A DNA stretch of 64,000 bases. It comes from Cryomorphaceae bacterium BACL29 MAG-121220-bin8. Lineage in GTDB: Bacteria; Bacteroidota; Bacteroidia; Flavobacteriales; Flavobacteriaceae. The notes below the pieces were generated by a model, which was not told where the DNA came from, ran no database searches, and saw only the letters and a program-made list of their open reading frames with translations. Made by a program: the position numbers and the translations under genes. The stretch spans positions 186,001 to 250,000 of the forward strand of contig CAJIYP010000003.1 in NCBI GenBank assembly GCA_905181705.1, read 5' to 3'. Below, piece after piece: positions 9,446 through 18,838 of this stretch (positions within the stretch are counted from its first letter, which is position 1; every line of letters begins with the position of its first letter).

Positions 9446-10291
9446 ATGGTTCAAACAGACACTCTAAATAATTTAGTAATTCAAGTTCGAAGAGATATTT
9501 TAAGAATGGTTCATAAAGTTAATTCTGGACATCCTGGAGGATCTTTAGGATGTACAGAATTTTTAGTTTCTTTATATTTTAATATCATGAATCGTAAAAA
9601 AGGTTTTGAAATGAACGGAATTGGTGAAGATTTATTTTTTTTATCAAACGGTCACATTTCTCCAGTTTTTTATAGTGTTTTAGCTAGAGCTGGATACTTT
9701 GATGTAGATGAATTAAATACTTTTAGATTATTAAATTCAAGGCTTCAAGGTCATCCAACTACTCACGAAGGTCTACCTGGTGTAAGAATAGCTTCTGGTT
9801 CACTAGGGCAAGGACTTTCAGTTGCAATTGGAGCAGCTGAAGCTAAAAAATTAAACAACGATACTAACTTGATATACACACTACATGGTGACGGAGAGCT
9901 TCAAGAAGGACAGAACTGGGAAGCAATAATGTATGCCTCAGCCAAAAAAATTGACAATCTAATTGCGACAGTAGATTTAAATGGTAAACAAATTGACGGT
10001 GCAACAAACGATGTTTTGGCAATGGGTAGTCTTAAAGATAAATTTATAGCATTTGACTGGAACGTTGTAGAAATAGAAAACGGTAATAATATCAAAGAAA
10101 TTTTAGAGGGAATGAAAAAAGCAAAGTCAATGACAGGAAATAAAAAACCTGTATGCGTTTTACTTAAAACTATGATGGGTAATGGTGTTGATTTTATGAT
10201 GCATACCCACGCATGGCACGGAAAAGCTCCAAACGATGAACAATTGACATCTGCATTAGCTCAAAATAAAGAGACTATAGGAGATTATTAA
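9446..10291 (+). CDS. Transketolase, N-terminal subunit
   Basis: 281 aa, KVNSGHPGGSLGCTE, GSLGQGLSVAIG, HGDGELQEGQNWEA TPP-binding motifs. Confidence 0.95.
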   Translation: MVQTDTLNNLVIQVRRDILRMVHKVNSGHPGGSLGCTEFLVSLYFNIMNRKKGFEMNGIGEDLFFLSNGHISPVFYSVLARAGYFDVDELNTFRLLNSRLQGHPTTHEGLPGVRIASGSLGQGLSVAIGAAEAKKLNNDTNLIYTLHGDGELQEGQNWEAIMYASAKKIDNLIATVDLNGKQIDGATNDVLAMGSLKDKFIAFDWNVVEIENGNNIKEILEGMKKAKSMTGNKKPVCVLLKTMMGNGVDFMMHTHAWHGKAPNDEQLTSALAQNKETIGDY

Positions 10292-10305
10292 TCTAACTCA
10301 AAAAA

Positions 10306-11262
10306 ATGAAAAAATATACTTATAATGAAAAGAAAGATACTAGAAGCGGATTTGGAGCTGGATTAGCAGAACTTGGCAGAACAAATCCAAATGTAGTTGC
10401 ATTATGTGCAGATCTTATTGGTTCTTTAAAAATGAATGAATTCATTAATGAAAACCCAGAACGTTTTTTTCAAATCGGAATAGCAGAAGCTAATATGATG
10501 GGTATTGCAGCTGGCCTAACTATCGGAGGCAAAATTCCTTTTACTGGAACCTTTGCTAACTTCTCAACCGGTAGAGTTTATGATCAAATACGACAATCAA
10601 TCGCTTATTCCAATAAAAATGTAAAAATATGTGCTTCTCATGCAGGGATCACTCTGGGTGAGGATGGTGCTACTCATCAAATTCTAGAGGATATTGGACT
10701 AATGAAGATGCTTCCTGGGATGGTTGTTATTAATCCATGTGATTATAATCAAACTAAAGCGGCAACTATTGCAATAGCAGAATATGAAGGACCTGTGTAT
10801 CTTCGTTTTGGAAGACCAGCAGTACCTGTCTTTACTCCAACAGATCAAAAATTTGAAATTGGTAAAGCTGTTCAACTTCAAAAAGGTTCTGATGTAACTA
10901 TCATAGCTACAGGTCATCTAGTATGGGAAGCTTTAGAAGCAAGTGAAGTATTAAATAAAAAAGGCATTAGTACAGATGTAATTAATATTCATACAATAAA
11001 ACCCCTTGATGAATCATCAATATTAGAATCTGTAAATAAAACTGGTTGTGTTGTTACCGCTGAAGAACACAATTTTCTAGGAGGGTTAGGGGAAAGTGTA
11101 GCAAGAGTACTTGTTAAAAACAATCCTGTTCCACAAGAATTTGTAGCAACTAATGATACATTTGGAGAATCAGGCACACCCACACAGTTAATGAAAAAAT
11201 ATGGATTAAATTTTGAAACAATTGTAGATTCAGCTCTTAAAGTAATCAAAAGAAAAAGATAA
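10306..11262 (+). CDS. Transketolase, C-terminal subunit
   Basis: 318 aa, pyrimidine-binding and C-terminal domains ([35 protein letters not shown]). Confidence 0.95.
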   Translation: MKKYTYNEKKDTRSGFGAGLAELGRTNPNVVALCADLIGSLKMNEFINENPERFFQIGIAEANMMGIAAGLTIGGKIPFTGTFANFSTGRVYDQIRQSIAYSNKNVKICASHAGITLGEDGATHQILEDIGLMKMLPGMVVINPCDYNQTKAATIAIAEYEGPVYLRFGRPAVPVFTPTDQKFEIGKAVQLQKGSDVTIIATGHLVWEALEASEVLNKKGISTDVINIHTIKPLDESSILESVNKTGCVVTAEEHNFLGGLGESVARVLVKNNPVPQEFVATNDTFGESGTPTQLMKKYGLNFETIVDSALKVIKRKR

Positions 11263-11892
11263 TTGAAAAATATATTTTTATTAATTATAATACTTATACC
11301 ATTAAATATTTCAGCTCAATTAGTATCCCTAGATTATGGCGTAAAAGCAGGTATTAATTTTAATAGTCAACTAAATATTACTGCAAATATCGAATCTATT
11401 TCCAACAAAATAAATATTTTTGAATCTAGAAACGGGCAACACATCGGGGTGTTTTTAAAACTTTCGGTTCAAAAATTTTTTTTAAGACCTGAATTAAATT
11501 ATACGCAAATCAAAAATAGATACGATATTCCTTATGTTTTAGTTCGAACTGAAAACATTGTAACTGACTTTAAACAAAATAAGTTGGATATCCCATTAAT
11601 GTTTGGATATAAAATTTTTAAAAATCTAAATATATTTACTGGACCTAGATTTGAATTTATTAAAAATGTTGATTATAAAGATATTAATATTGAGGATTTA
11701 AAAAATGATTATCGAGTGGGTTTACAATTTGGAATAGGTCTAAAATTTTCAAGATTTGAAATTGATTTTAGAGCTGAAAGAGGTTTTGAAAAAAATGAAA
11801 TAAACTACATGAAAGAATCTATTGGAACAAAAAACCAATATATTACTTCAACTGGGAAACTTTACCTTTTATCCTTATCATTTTATCTTTAA
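11263..11892 (+). CDS. Outer-membrane beta-barrel (PorT-like) protein
   Basis: 209 aa from TTG start; signal peptide, alternating aromatic beta-strand pattern. Confidence 0.65.
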   Translation: MKNIFLLIIILIPLNISAQLVSLDYGVKAGINFNSQLNITANIESISNKINIFESRNGQHIGVFLKLSVQKFFLRPELNYTQIKNRYDIPYVLVRTENIVTDFKQNKLDIPLMFGYKIFKNLNIFTGPRFEFIKNVDYKDINIEDLKNDYRVGLQFGIGLKFSRFEIDFRAERGFEKNEINYMKESIGTKNQYITSTGKLYLLSLSFYL

Positions 11893-12920
11893 TTATTTTT
11901 ATCTAAGTAGTCTGGTGTTCCATCTTCATTAGTGTCGTCTGCAACTCCGTCTCCATCTTTATCATATTCGTCTTTAGTTAATATTCCATCTCCATCATCA
12001 TCTGAATCCAAATAATCGGGAATACCATCTGAGTCAGTATCATTAATCAAGCCATTTCCATATATATTCCATTCATCTCTTGTTGAAACTCCATCACCAT
12101 CATCATCATAATCAAAATAGTTTGGCGTGTTATCTTCATCAGTATCATCATCATTGAAAAGATGATTGTTATTCAAGTCTTCATTGATGGAATCAATTCC
12201 ATCATTATCATGATCGGCAGTACTTAAAGTATTTAAATTTATTTGAAAAATTAAAGGAGAATATGAGGGGATTGAACCAGTGGAATTATTAAAATAACCT
12301 AAACCAGAGGGCATGAAAACAATACCTATTCCGAAATTATCAAATGAGTAGGTTCCATTGTTATTTGAAATAATATCTCCTCTTTTAAGTAATGCTGTAA
12401 ACTCTTGAAATCCACGAACTACTGAGGTTTGGTCTAACCACAAAGGAGTTTTTCTTGAATCAAAAGTTACATTTCCAAGAGTTAATCCTTTGTAAGAAAC
12501 AAAAACTGAATCTGCAACAGTTGGATTAGAACCTTTACCTTCCCTATTGATTATATAGTATAAATTATGAGCTACAATTTCATCGTTTTCGTCTGCAATT
12601 TCTACAGTCATGGTTGAAACCTGATCAAATAATGCGATTTTAGAAGAATTGTCACCCGAAATAGTGTCTATTACCAATTCAACAGACTCGTTTGAAGTTA
12701 AATTTTCGAAAGCATCATAATTATAAAAATGTGTCTGTAAAAACTCTACAATTGAATCGTTTTCTATTATATATTGTGAGGAAACTGGATTTGGAGGAAT
12801 GATTTCTTCATCGTCTGTGGAACTACTTGAACATGAATATATAAGAGTAATTAAAAACAAATTAAAAAAAAGAATTCTAAAAAATTTTATCATAAATAAA
12901 AAATATGTTGCAAGATACAA
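11889..12920 (-). CDS. FKBP-type peptidyl-prolyl isomerase lipoprotein with C-terminal thrombospondin type 3-like Asp-rich repeats
   Basis: Lipobox LIYSCSSS; FKBP-like core; C-terminal DHDNDGID...DSDGIPDYLDSDDDGDGILTKDEYDKDGDGVADD repeats. Confidence 0.75.
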   Translation of the reverse strand: MYLATYFLFMIKFFRILFFNLFLITLIYSCSSSSTDDEEIIPPNPVSSQYIIENDSIVEFLQTHFYNYDAFENLTSNESVELVIDTISGDNSSKIALFDQVSTMTVEIADENDEIVAHNLYYIINREGKGSNPTVADSVFVSYKGLTLGNVTFDSRKTPLWLDQTSVVRGFQEFTALLKRGDIISNNNGTYSFDNFGIGIVFMPSGLGYFNNSTGSIPSYSPLIFQINLNTLSTADHDNDGIDSINEDLNNNHLFNDDDTDEDNTPNYFDYDDDGDGVSTRDEWNIYGNGLINDTDSDGIPDYLDSDDDGDGILTKDEYDKDGDGVADDTNEDGTPDYLDKNN

Positions 12921-12963
12921 TTTTCTTATATTTTTGATATATTAATGTATACATATTATCAAA

Positions 12964-13323
12964 ATGAGAATAGATCAGTTTTTATGGCATTCTAGAATTT
13001 TTAAAAGCAGGACTATAGCTGGTAATGCATGTAAAAAAGGCCATGTAAAAATGAATTTAAAATCTCTTAAACCCTCTTCAGAAGTTTATCCTAATATGAA
13101 CATTTCTGTAAGGAAAAATCAAATTTTAAATCAATATGAAATTAAAGATTTACCAAAATCTAGAGTTGGCGCCAAAATAGTTGACTTATATTTAAAAAAT
13201 GTAACTCCAATTTCTGAACTAGAAAAAAAAGAAACAATAAGATCTAACAAAAATAATTTTAAATTTGATGGTAAACCAACCAAAAAAGACAGAAGAGATT
13301 TAAATCAATATTTAAATGAATAA
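12964..13323 (+). CDS. S4-domain RNA-binding protein (Hsp15/HslR-like)
   Basis: 119 aa, MRIDQFLWHSRIFKSRTIAGNACKKGHVKMN S4 signature. Confidence 0.88.
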   Translation: MRIDQFLWHSRIFKSRTIAGNACKKGHVKMNLKSLKPSSEVYPNMNISVRKNQILNQYEIKDLPKSRVGAKIVDLYLKNVTPISELEKKETIRSNKNNFKFDGKPTKKDRRDLNQYLNE

Positions 13324-13351
13324 CTATATTTAACATATATTAAAAATAAAA

Positions 13352-13853
13352 TTGAATAAAAAAAATAAAATATTAAATCAAGATCAAATTAATAAAATAG
13401 TTAAAAGAATAGCCTTTCAAATTCACGAGAAAAATAATAATGAGTCACATATTTTTTTAATAGGAGTTCATAAAAACGGATATACTTTGGCTGAATTAAT
13501 AAATAAAGAACTTAAATTAATTTCCAATTCTGTTATCAAGTTGTGTAGTTTGAAAATCAACAAAAAAAACCCTCTAAAAAGTCCAGAGCTTAATTTTGAT
13601 TTGAAGTAAAATGAAAAATAAATCAATTATTTTAATCGATGATGTTCTTAATTCCGGGAGAACCCTTCTATATAGCGTTAAATTTATATTAGATATTCCA
13701 TTATCAAATTTCAATACTGTTGTTCTTGTAGACCGAAATCATAAAAAATTTCCTATCAAAATTGATTTTAAAGGCATATCATTATCAACTTCCATTGAGG
13801 AAAATGTAAATGTAGTTTTTGATAAAAACAAATCTCATGCTTTTATTGATTGA
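13352..13853 (+). CDS. Phosphoribosyltransferase (PyrR-like fold), split by a single-nt frameshift near 13604-13611
   Basis: ORF 13352-13609 (N-terminal half) and ORF 13611-13853 with PRPP loop IILIDDVLNSGRTL; deleting T13607 restores NFDLKKMKNKSIILIDDV. Confidence 0.75.
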
Positions 13854-14391
13854 TAATTTCAATAATATTTTTTGAAATTTCGCTTATATTTTTATTGTTT
13901 GAATTTATTTTATAATTAGCCATATTATAAAAATGGATTCTTTCAAAAAGATGCTTAGAGACAAATTCTTTCATACTGTTTAATGAATCTATCTGGGAAA
14001 TAATGGGTCTGTTCATTCTATCATTATAAAGTCTTTGAGATAGAATTTTATTTGATGTATTTATATAAAAATTATTTTTAGAACTTTTGTTGATTAGCTC
14101 CATGTTATTGTAATAACATGGAGTTCCGCCTCCTAGAGAAATTACAGATTTACTCGAGGATTTTAAAACATCTATTAAAATTATATTTTCGATTTTTCTA
14201 AATTCTATTTCACCTTTAAATTTGAAAATATTAGAAATTTTCATATTCTCGCTTATTTCGATTTCTTTATCTAGGTCAATCCAATTTAATTTTAATTTTT
14301 CTGCTAAATTTTTAGCAATTGAAGATTTACCACTACCCATATAACCAAGAATGATTATGGGATAGTTTCTTTCTGTTTGTAAAGTTTTCAA
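13843..14391 (-). CDS. aroK: Shikimate kinase
   Basis: 182 aa, IILGYMGSGKSSIAKNLAEKL Walker A, DLDKEIE, SLGGGTPCY motifs. Confidence 0.92.
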   Translation of the reverse strand: MKTLQTERNYPIIILGYMGSGKSSIAKNLAEKLKLNWIDLDKEIEISENMKISNIFKFKGEIEFRKIENIILIDVLKSSSKSVISLGGGTPCYYNNMELINKSSKNNFYINTSNKILSQRLYNDRMNRPIISQIDSLNSMKEFVSKHLFERIHFYNMANYKINSNNKNISEISKNIIEIINQ

Positions 14392-14431
14392 ATCAAAGAT
14401 ATATTATTCAACAAATTTATAAGAAAATCTC

Positions 14432-14463
14432 TTTGAATAATAAATTTATTGAACCTATATTTG
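14432..14463 (+). promoter_or_regulatory. Bacteroidetes-type promoter for the tRNA-Lys/Lys/Leu cluster
   Basis: -33 TTTG (14432-14435), 20-nt spacer, -7 TATATTTG (14456-14463), 21 nt before the first tRNA. Confidence 0.65.
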
Positions 14464-14484
14464 CAGCCATTAAAATCTAATTAA

Positions 14485-14557
14485 GATTTGGTAGCTCAGC
14501 TGGTAGAGCATCTCCCTTTTAAGGAGAGGGTCCTGGGTTCGAACCCCAGCCAAATCA
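14485..14557 (+). tRNA. tRNA-Lys (TTT), copy 1
   Basis: Cloverleaf GATTTGG.../CCAAATC, anticodon loop CTTTTAA, GGTTCGAACCC T-arm, no encoded CCA. Confidence 0.96.
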
Positions 14558-14561
14558 CTAA

Positions 14562-14634
14562 GACCTGGTAGCTCAGCTGGTAGAGCATCTCCCTTTTAAG
14601 GAGAGGGTCCTGGGTTCGAGCCCCAGCCAGGTCA
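14562..14634 (+). tRNA. tRNA-Lys (TTT), copy 2
   Basis: Cloverleaf GACCTGG.../CCAGGTC, same anticodon arm as copy 1. Confidence 0.96.
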
Positions 14635-14646
14635 CTTCATAATTTT

Positions 14647-14732
14647 GCGCGCGTGGCGGAATTGGTAGACGCGCTAGGTTGAGGGCCTAGTTAGATTAGT
14701 TTCTTGTGGAGGTTCAAATCCTCTCGTGCGCA
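14647..14732 (+). tRNA. tRNA-Leu (GAG)
   Basis: GCGCGCG/CGTGCGC acceptor (one G-T pair), anticodon loop TTGAGGG, long variable arm. Confidence 0.93.
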
Positions 14733-14755
14733 CAACATATTTTTAAATTTATATA

Positions 14756-16228
14756 ATGAATAAAAATGTTTTCATAATTGGATCTGGTTTTTCCTCACTA
14801 TCTGCTTCATGTTATTTAGCTAAAAAAGGTTACAATGTAACAGTAATTGAAAAAAACAGCACTCTTGGAGGAAGAGCAAGACAATTTAAAAAAGATGGTT
14901 TTACATTTGACATGGGACCAAGTTGGTATTGGATGCCTGATGTATTTGAAAGATTTTTCAATGATTTTGATAAAAAAAGATCTGATTTTTATGATCTTTC
15001 AAAACTAGATCCTGCATATAAAGTTTTTTTTGGGAAAAATGATAGTATGTCAATTGAAGATTCATTACAGAAAATTAAAAAAGTTTTTGAAAAAGAAGAA
15101 AAAGGAAGTTCCATTGAATTAGAAAAATTCATCAATGAAGCTAAAAATAATTATGACATAGCTGTCAAAGATATGTTGTATAAAATGCCTGGAATAACTC
15201 CTTTAGAGCTTATTACAAAAAAAACCGTTTTTAAAGTAAAATCCTTTATTAGTAATATTAGAAGAGAAGTTAGAAAAGGATTTAAAAGTCATCGATTAAG
15301 AGCAATTCTAGAATTTCCTGTATTATTTTTAGGAGCTAAGGCATCCAATACTCCAGCTTTTTATAGTTTCATGAATTATGCTGATTTCGGTTTAGGAACT
15401 TGGATGCCAAAAAACGGGTTTTATGATGTAGTTCAATCTATGGTAGATTTGGGCAAATCCTTAGGTGTTCAATATATGACAGAATGTAATGTAGAATCTA
15501 TTTTAATAGAAAATAAAAAGGTAGAAGGATTAATAATAAATAAAGAACAACATTTTTGTGATATTATAATTTCAGGAGCTGATTATGCTCACACAGAATC
15601 TTTACTAGACAAAAAATTCAGACAATATTCAAAGGATTACTGGTCTAAAAAAACATGGTCGCCATCTTCGCTTTTGTTCTATGTTGGATTTGATAAGAAG
15701 ATATCAGATGTTGCTCACCATAATTTGTTTTTTGATACAGATATTGACGAACACAGCTCTGATATTTATGACGAACCAAAATGGCCTGAAAATCCTCTTT
15801 TCTATGCAAATTTTACATCAAAAACAAATGATAAAACAGCACCTAAAGGATACGAAAATGGTTTTTTTTTAATACCTATTGCAACTAGTATTAGTGATAA
15901 CGATCAATTAAGAGAGAAATACTTTGACATAATAATTACAAGATTAGAAAAATTTACAGGTGAAGAATTAAAAAAACATGTTCTTTTTAAAGAAAGTTTT
16001 TGTGTTAAAGATTTTGAAAAAGAATATAATTCTTACGGAGGAAATGCATATGGTCTTGCCAACACTCTTATGCAAACTGCTTTTTTAAGACCTAACTTGA
16101 GAAGTAATAAAGTTAAAAATTTGTATTTTAGCGGACAGCTGACAGTTCCAGGACCCGGAGTTCCACCCGCAATTGTTTCTGGTAAACTTGTTTCTGATTT
16201 AATAATAAAGGATGAAAAAACTATTTGA
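14756..16228 (+). CDS. crtI: Phytoene desaturase
   Basis: 490 aa, FAD motif IIGSGFSSLSASCYLAKKGYNVTVIEKNSTLGGRARQF, C-terminal GQLTVPGPGVPPAIVSGKL. Confidence 0.95.
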   Translation: MNKNVFIIGSGFSSLSASCYLAKKGYNVTVIEKNSTLGGRARQFKKDGFTFDMGPSWYWMPDVFERFFNDFDKKRSDFYDLSKLDPAYKVFFGKNDSMSIEDSLQKIKKVFEKEEKGSSIELEKFINEAKNNYDIAVKDMLYKMPGITPLELITKKTVFKVKSFISNIRREVRKGFKSHRLRAILEFPVLFLGAKASNTPAFYSFMNYADFGLGTWMPKNGFYDVVQSMVDLGKSLGVQYMTECNVESILIENKKVEGLIINKEQHFCDIIISGADYAHTESLLDKKFRQYSKDYWSKKTWSPSSLLFYVGFDKKISDVAHHNLFFDTDIDEHSSDIYDEPKWPENPLFYANFTSKTNDKTAPKGYENGFFLIPIATSISDNDQLREKYFDIIITRLEKFTGEELKKHVLFKESFCVKDFEKEYNSYGGNAYGLANTLMQTAFLRPNLRSNKVKNLYFSGQLTVPGPGVPPAIVSGKLVSDLIIKDEKTI

Positions 16229-17051
16229 TAATGTTTCTGAAGTTTGTTCTAAAGTAGTAACTGAGTCCTACAGTACATCATTTTCTTTAGCAACAAAAAT
16301 GTTATCTCCTTCAATTAGACAAGATATTTATAATATTTATGGGTTTGTAAGATTTGCTGATGAAATAGTAGATAGCTTTCATGATTATAATAAAGAGGAG
16401 CTACTTAATAATTTCGAAAAAGAATTAACCTATGCATTAACAAATAAAATTAGCTTAAACCCAATTTTAAATTCATTTCAAAAAACAGTTAATAAATATA
16501 ATATTGACACCAGTTTAATCAATGCATTTTTAAAAAGTATGAGGTGGGATTTAGATAAAAACATATATTTAAATAAATCTGAATTTAATGAATATATTTA
16601 TGGCTCTGCTGATGTAGTCGGCCTCATGTGTCTTAAAGTTTTCGTCGTAGGAAATGAAAAAATGTATGAAGACCTTAAAGTTCCAGCCATGGCTTTAGGT
16701 TCAGCTTTTCAAAAAGTAAATTTCTTAAGAGATTTAAAGGCAGACCACGAAGGTTTAAATAGATCTTATTTTCCTGACTTAAATATTGAAAATTTTGATG
16801 AGATTTCTAAGAAAAAAATTTTAATTGATATTGAAAATGATTTTTCAGAAGCACTAAAAGGAATATTTAATCTACCTAAATCAGCAAGGTTTGGGGTTTA
16901 TACGGCTTATAAATATTATCTTAAATTATTAAAAAAGCTTAAAAAAACTCCTCCAATTAAAATCAAATCAACTAGAATAAGAGTTCCAAATTATCAAAAA
17001 ATGAATGTTTTAGCTAGATCATATGTGCGTTACAGATTAAATATATTATAA
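16212..17051 (+). CDS. crtB: Phytoene synthase (squalene/phytoene synthase family)
   Basis: 279 aa, YGFVRFADEIVDSFHDY and QKVNFLRDLKADHEGLNRSYFP motifs; overlaps crtI. Confidence 0.93.
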   Translation: MKKLFDNVSEVCSKVVTESYSTSFSLATKMLSPSIRQDIYNIYGFVRFADEIVDSFHDYNKEELLNNFEKELTYALTNKISLNPILNSFQKTVNKYNIDTSLINAFLKSMRWDLDKNIYLNKSEFNEYIYGSADVVGLMCLKVFVVGNEKMYEDLKVPAMALGSAFQKVNFLRDLKADHEGLNRSYFPDLNIENFDEISKKKILIDIENDFSEALKGIFNLPKSARFGVYTAYKYYLKLLKKLKKTPPIKIKSTRIRVPNYQKMNVLARSYVRYRLNIL

Positions 17052-17059
17052 TTTAAGAT

Positions 17060-17506
17060 ATGACTATTTTTATATGGATTGTAACAATATCACTAACATT
17101 TTTAATAATGGAATTTGTTGCTTGGTTTTCTCATAAGTACATAATGCATGGTTTCCTTTGGTTTTTACATAAAGACCATCACAAAAAAGATCATAAGTCT
17201 TGGTTTGAAAGAAATGATCTATTTTTTTTACAATTTGCAGCAATAAGTGCAATTTTTGTGATTTTATGGGGCGAATTTGACTTTTGGTTTGGTCTTCCCA
17301 TTGCGATTGGAATATTTCTTTACGGATTAGCATATTTCATAGTTCACGACATATTCATTCATCAAAGATTTAAAATTTTTAGAAATATTAATAACCGATA
17401 TGCAAGAGGAATTAGAAGAGGGCATAAAATGCACCATAAGCATATTGGGAAAGAAGATGGAGAGTGTTTTGGGATGCTTTTAGTTCCAAAAAAATATTTT
17501 AAATAA
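17060..17506 (+). CDS. crtZ: Beta-carotene hydroxylase
   Basis: 148 aa, His clusters HKYIMHG, HKDHHKKDH, HDIFIHQR, GHKMHHKHIGK. Confidence 0.93.
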   Translation: MTIFIWIVTISLTFLIMEFVAWFSHKYIMHGFLWFLHKDHHKKDHKSWFERNDLFFLQFAAISAIFVILWGEFDFWFGLPIAIGIFLYGLAYFIVHDIFIHQRFKIFRNINNRYARGIRRGHKMHHKHIGKEDGECFGMLLVPKKYFK

Positions 17507-17963
17507 GTGCCATCTTTATAGCTGCAATTGCAGCTTCAGTTCCCTTATTACCATACTTTCCACCGCTTCTGTCGATTGATTGTTGTTTGGAGTTATCAGT
17601 TAGAACACAAAAAATAACAGGACAATTTCCAATAACATTTAAATCCTTAATGCCGTTGGATGTAGCGTTACAAATAAAATCAAAATGTTTGGTTTCTCCC
17701 CTAATAACACTTCCAATAGCTATAACAACATCAACCTGATTATTTTGCATTTTTCTACAACCATAAATAAGTTCAAAACTGCCTGGAACATTCATGACCT
17801 GAATGTTTTTTTTAGGAACATTTACAGAATCTAGAAGTTCTAAACTACCATTTAATAAGTTATTAGTAATGTCACCATTCCAATTAGAAACAACAATTCC
17901 AAATTTAACATTAGTGGCATTAGGTATTAGACTTAAATCAATATTAAAAGATCTTGTAGACAT
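17499..17963 (-). CDS. ribH: 6,7-dimethyl-8-ribityllumazine synthase
   Basis: 154 aa, VVSNWNGDITNNLLNG, VPGSFELIYG, GSVIRGETKHFDF motifs. Confidence 0.95.
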   Translation of the reverse strand: MSTRSFNIDLSLIPNATNVKFGIVVSNWNGDITNNLLNGSLELLDSVNVPKKNIQVMNVPGSFELIYGCRKMQNNQVDVVIAIGSVIRGETKHFDFICNATSNGIKDLNVIGNCPVIFCVLTDNSKQQSIDRSGGKYGNKGTEAAIAAIKMALI

Positions 17964-17966
17964 TAA

Positions 17967-18722
17967 TTATAGTATGTTTTTTCCTATTTGAATATCAATT
18001 AAATTAGATTGTGAAGATTTTGGGTAATCATTTTTGATTCTATTGTAATACTTTAATGCTTCTGATTTTTTACCAAGTAAAGTAGCAGTATTACCAGCTT
18101 TCAACAAAAACTTTGGGCTAGAAAATTTATTGGAGCTTGAATTTGCAGCCCTCCTGTAAGCATCTAGGGCATCATCCAGTTGATTAAGTTCAGCAAATGA
18201 ATCACCAATAACACCAACTGCTAAAGCTTTTAAAATCTCATCATCACTATTAAAGTTTTTTAAATATTCAATTGAATTTTGAAAATCATTTAAATTAAAA
18301 TACGCCATTCCCGCACTGTAAACAGAAATATTTGCAGCATCAGTTCCAGAATAATTTTTTATAATATCTAAAAATCCATATTTACCCTCACCTCCGTTTA
18401 GTGATAATAAAAATAAAGAATCACTATTCTCAGTATCACTTAAAGCTTTATTAAAATAGTTTTGAGCAGTAAAAAGTTCGTTATTAGCTTCATCAGATTT
18501 TGGTTGAAAAATTAAATTTTCATATCCTAGATATCCTAATACTGCAAAAACAGTTAATCCTACAAATCCAATAATATAATTTTGGTATTTAGATACTATT
18601 AACTCAGTTTTTGAAGCATTAACGTCTAAGGTCTCAAAAACTTCTGCAGTTGTACTATCATTCTTAGATGAATCAAAGCCTTTTGATTTTGATTTTGATG
18701 CTTTTTTCTTGTAGGTTGCCAT
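17967..18722 (-). CDS. Membrane-anchored TPR protein (YfgM-like)
   Basis: 251 aa, single TM (YIIGFVGLTVFAVLGYLGY), TPR-like C-terminus. Confidence 0.75.
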   Translation of the reverse strand: MATYKKKASKSKSKGFDSSKNDSTTAEVFETLDVNASKTELIVSKYQNYIIGFVGLTVFAVLGYLGYENLIFQPKSDEANNELFTAQNYFNKALSDTENSDSLFLLSLNGGEGKYGFLDIIKNYSGTDAANISVYSAGMAYFNLNDFQNSIEYLKNFNSDDEILKALAVGVIGDSFAELNQLDDALDAYRRAANSSSNKFSSPKFLLKAGNTATLLGKKSEALKYYNRIKNDYPKSSQSNLIDIQIGKNIL

Positions 18723-18838
18723 AATGAATTTTAATAATTTGGTAAAAATAAAATTTTATTCCAATGATTTAAGAGAAAAAACTAATTATTTTTATATAAT
18801 TTGCAATCGAGTTCTAAAATATCTCACACAAAATTATA

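Noticed and set aside
10699-11249. Two minus-strand ORFs inside the transketolase C-terminal subunit
   Set aside because: Antisense shadows of a conserved enzyme.
9446-11262. Split transketolase as a novelty
   Set aside because: Two-subunit transketolases are widespread in Bacteroidota and other bacteria.
11900-12220. CAT/ATC-rich repetitive DNA resembling a repeat array
   Set aside because: It encodes the Asp-rich C-terminal repeats of the FKBP lipoprotein on the minus strand; not a CRISPR or noncoding repeat.
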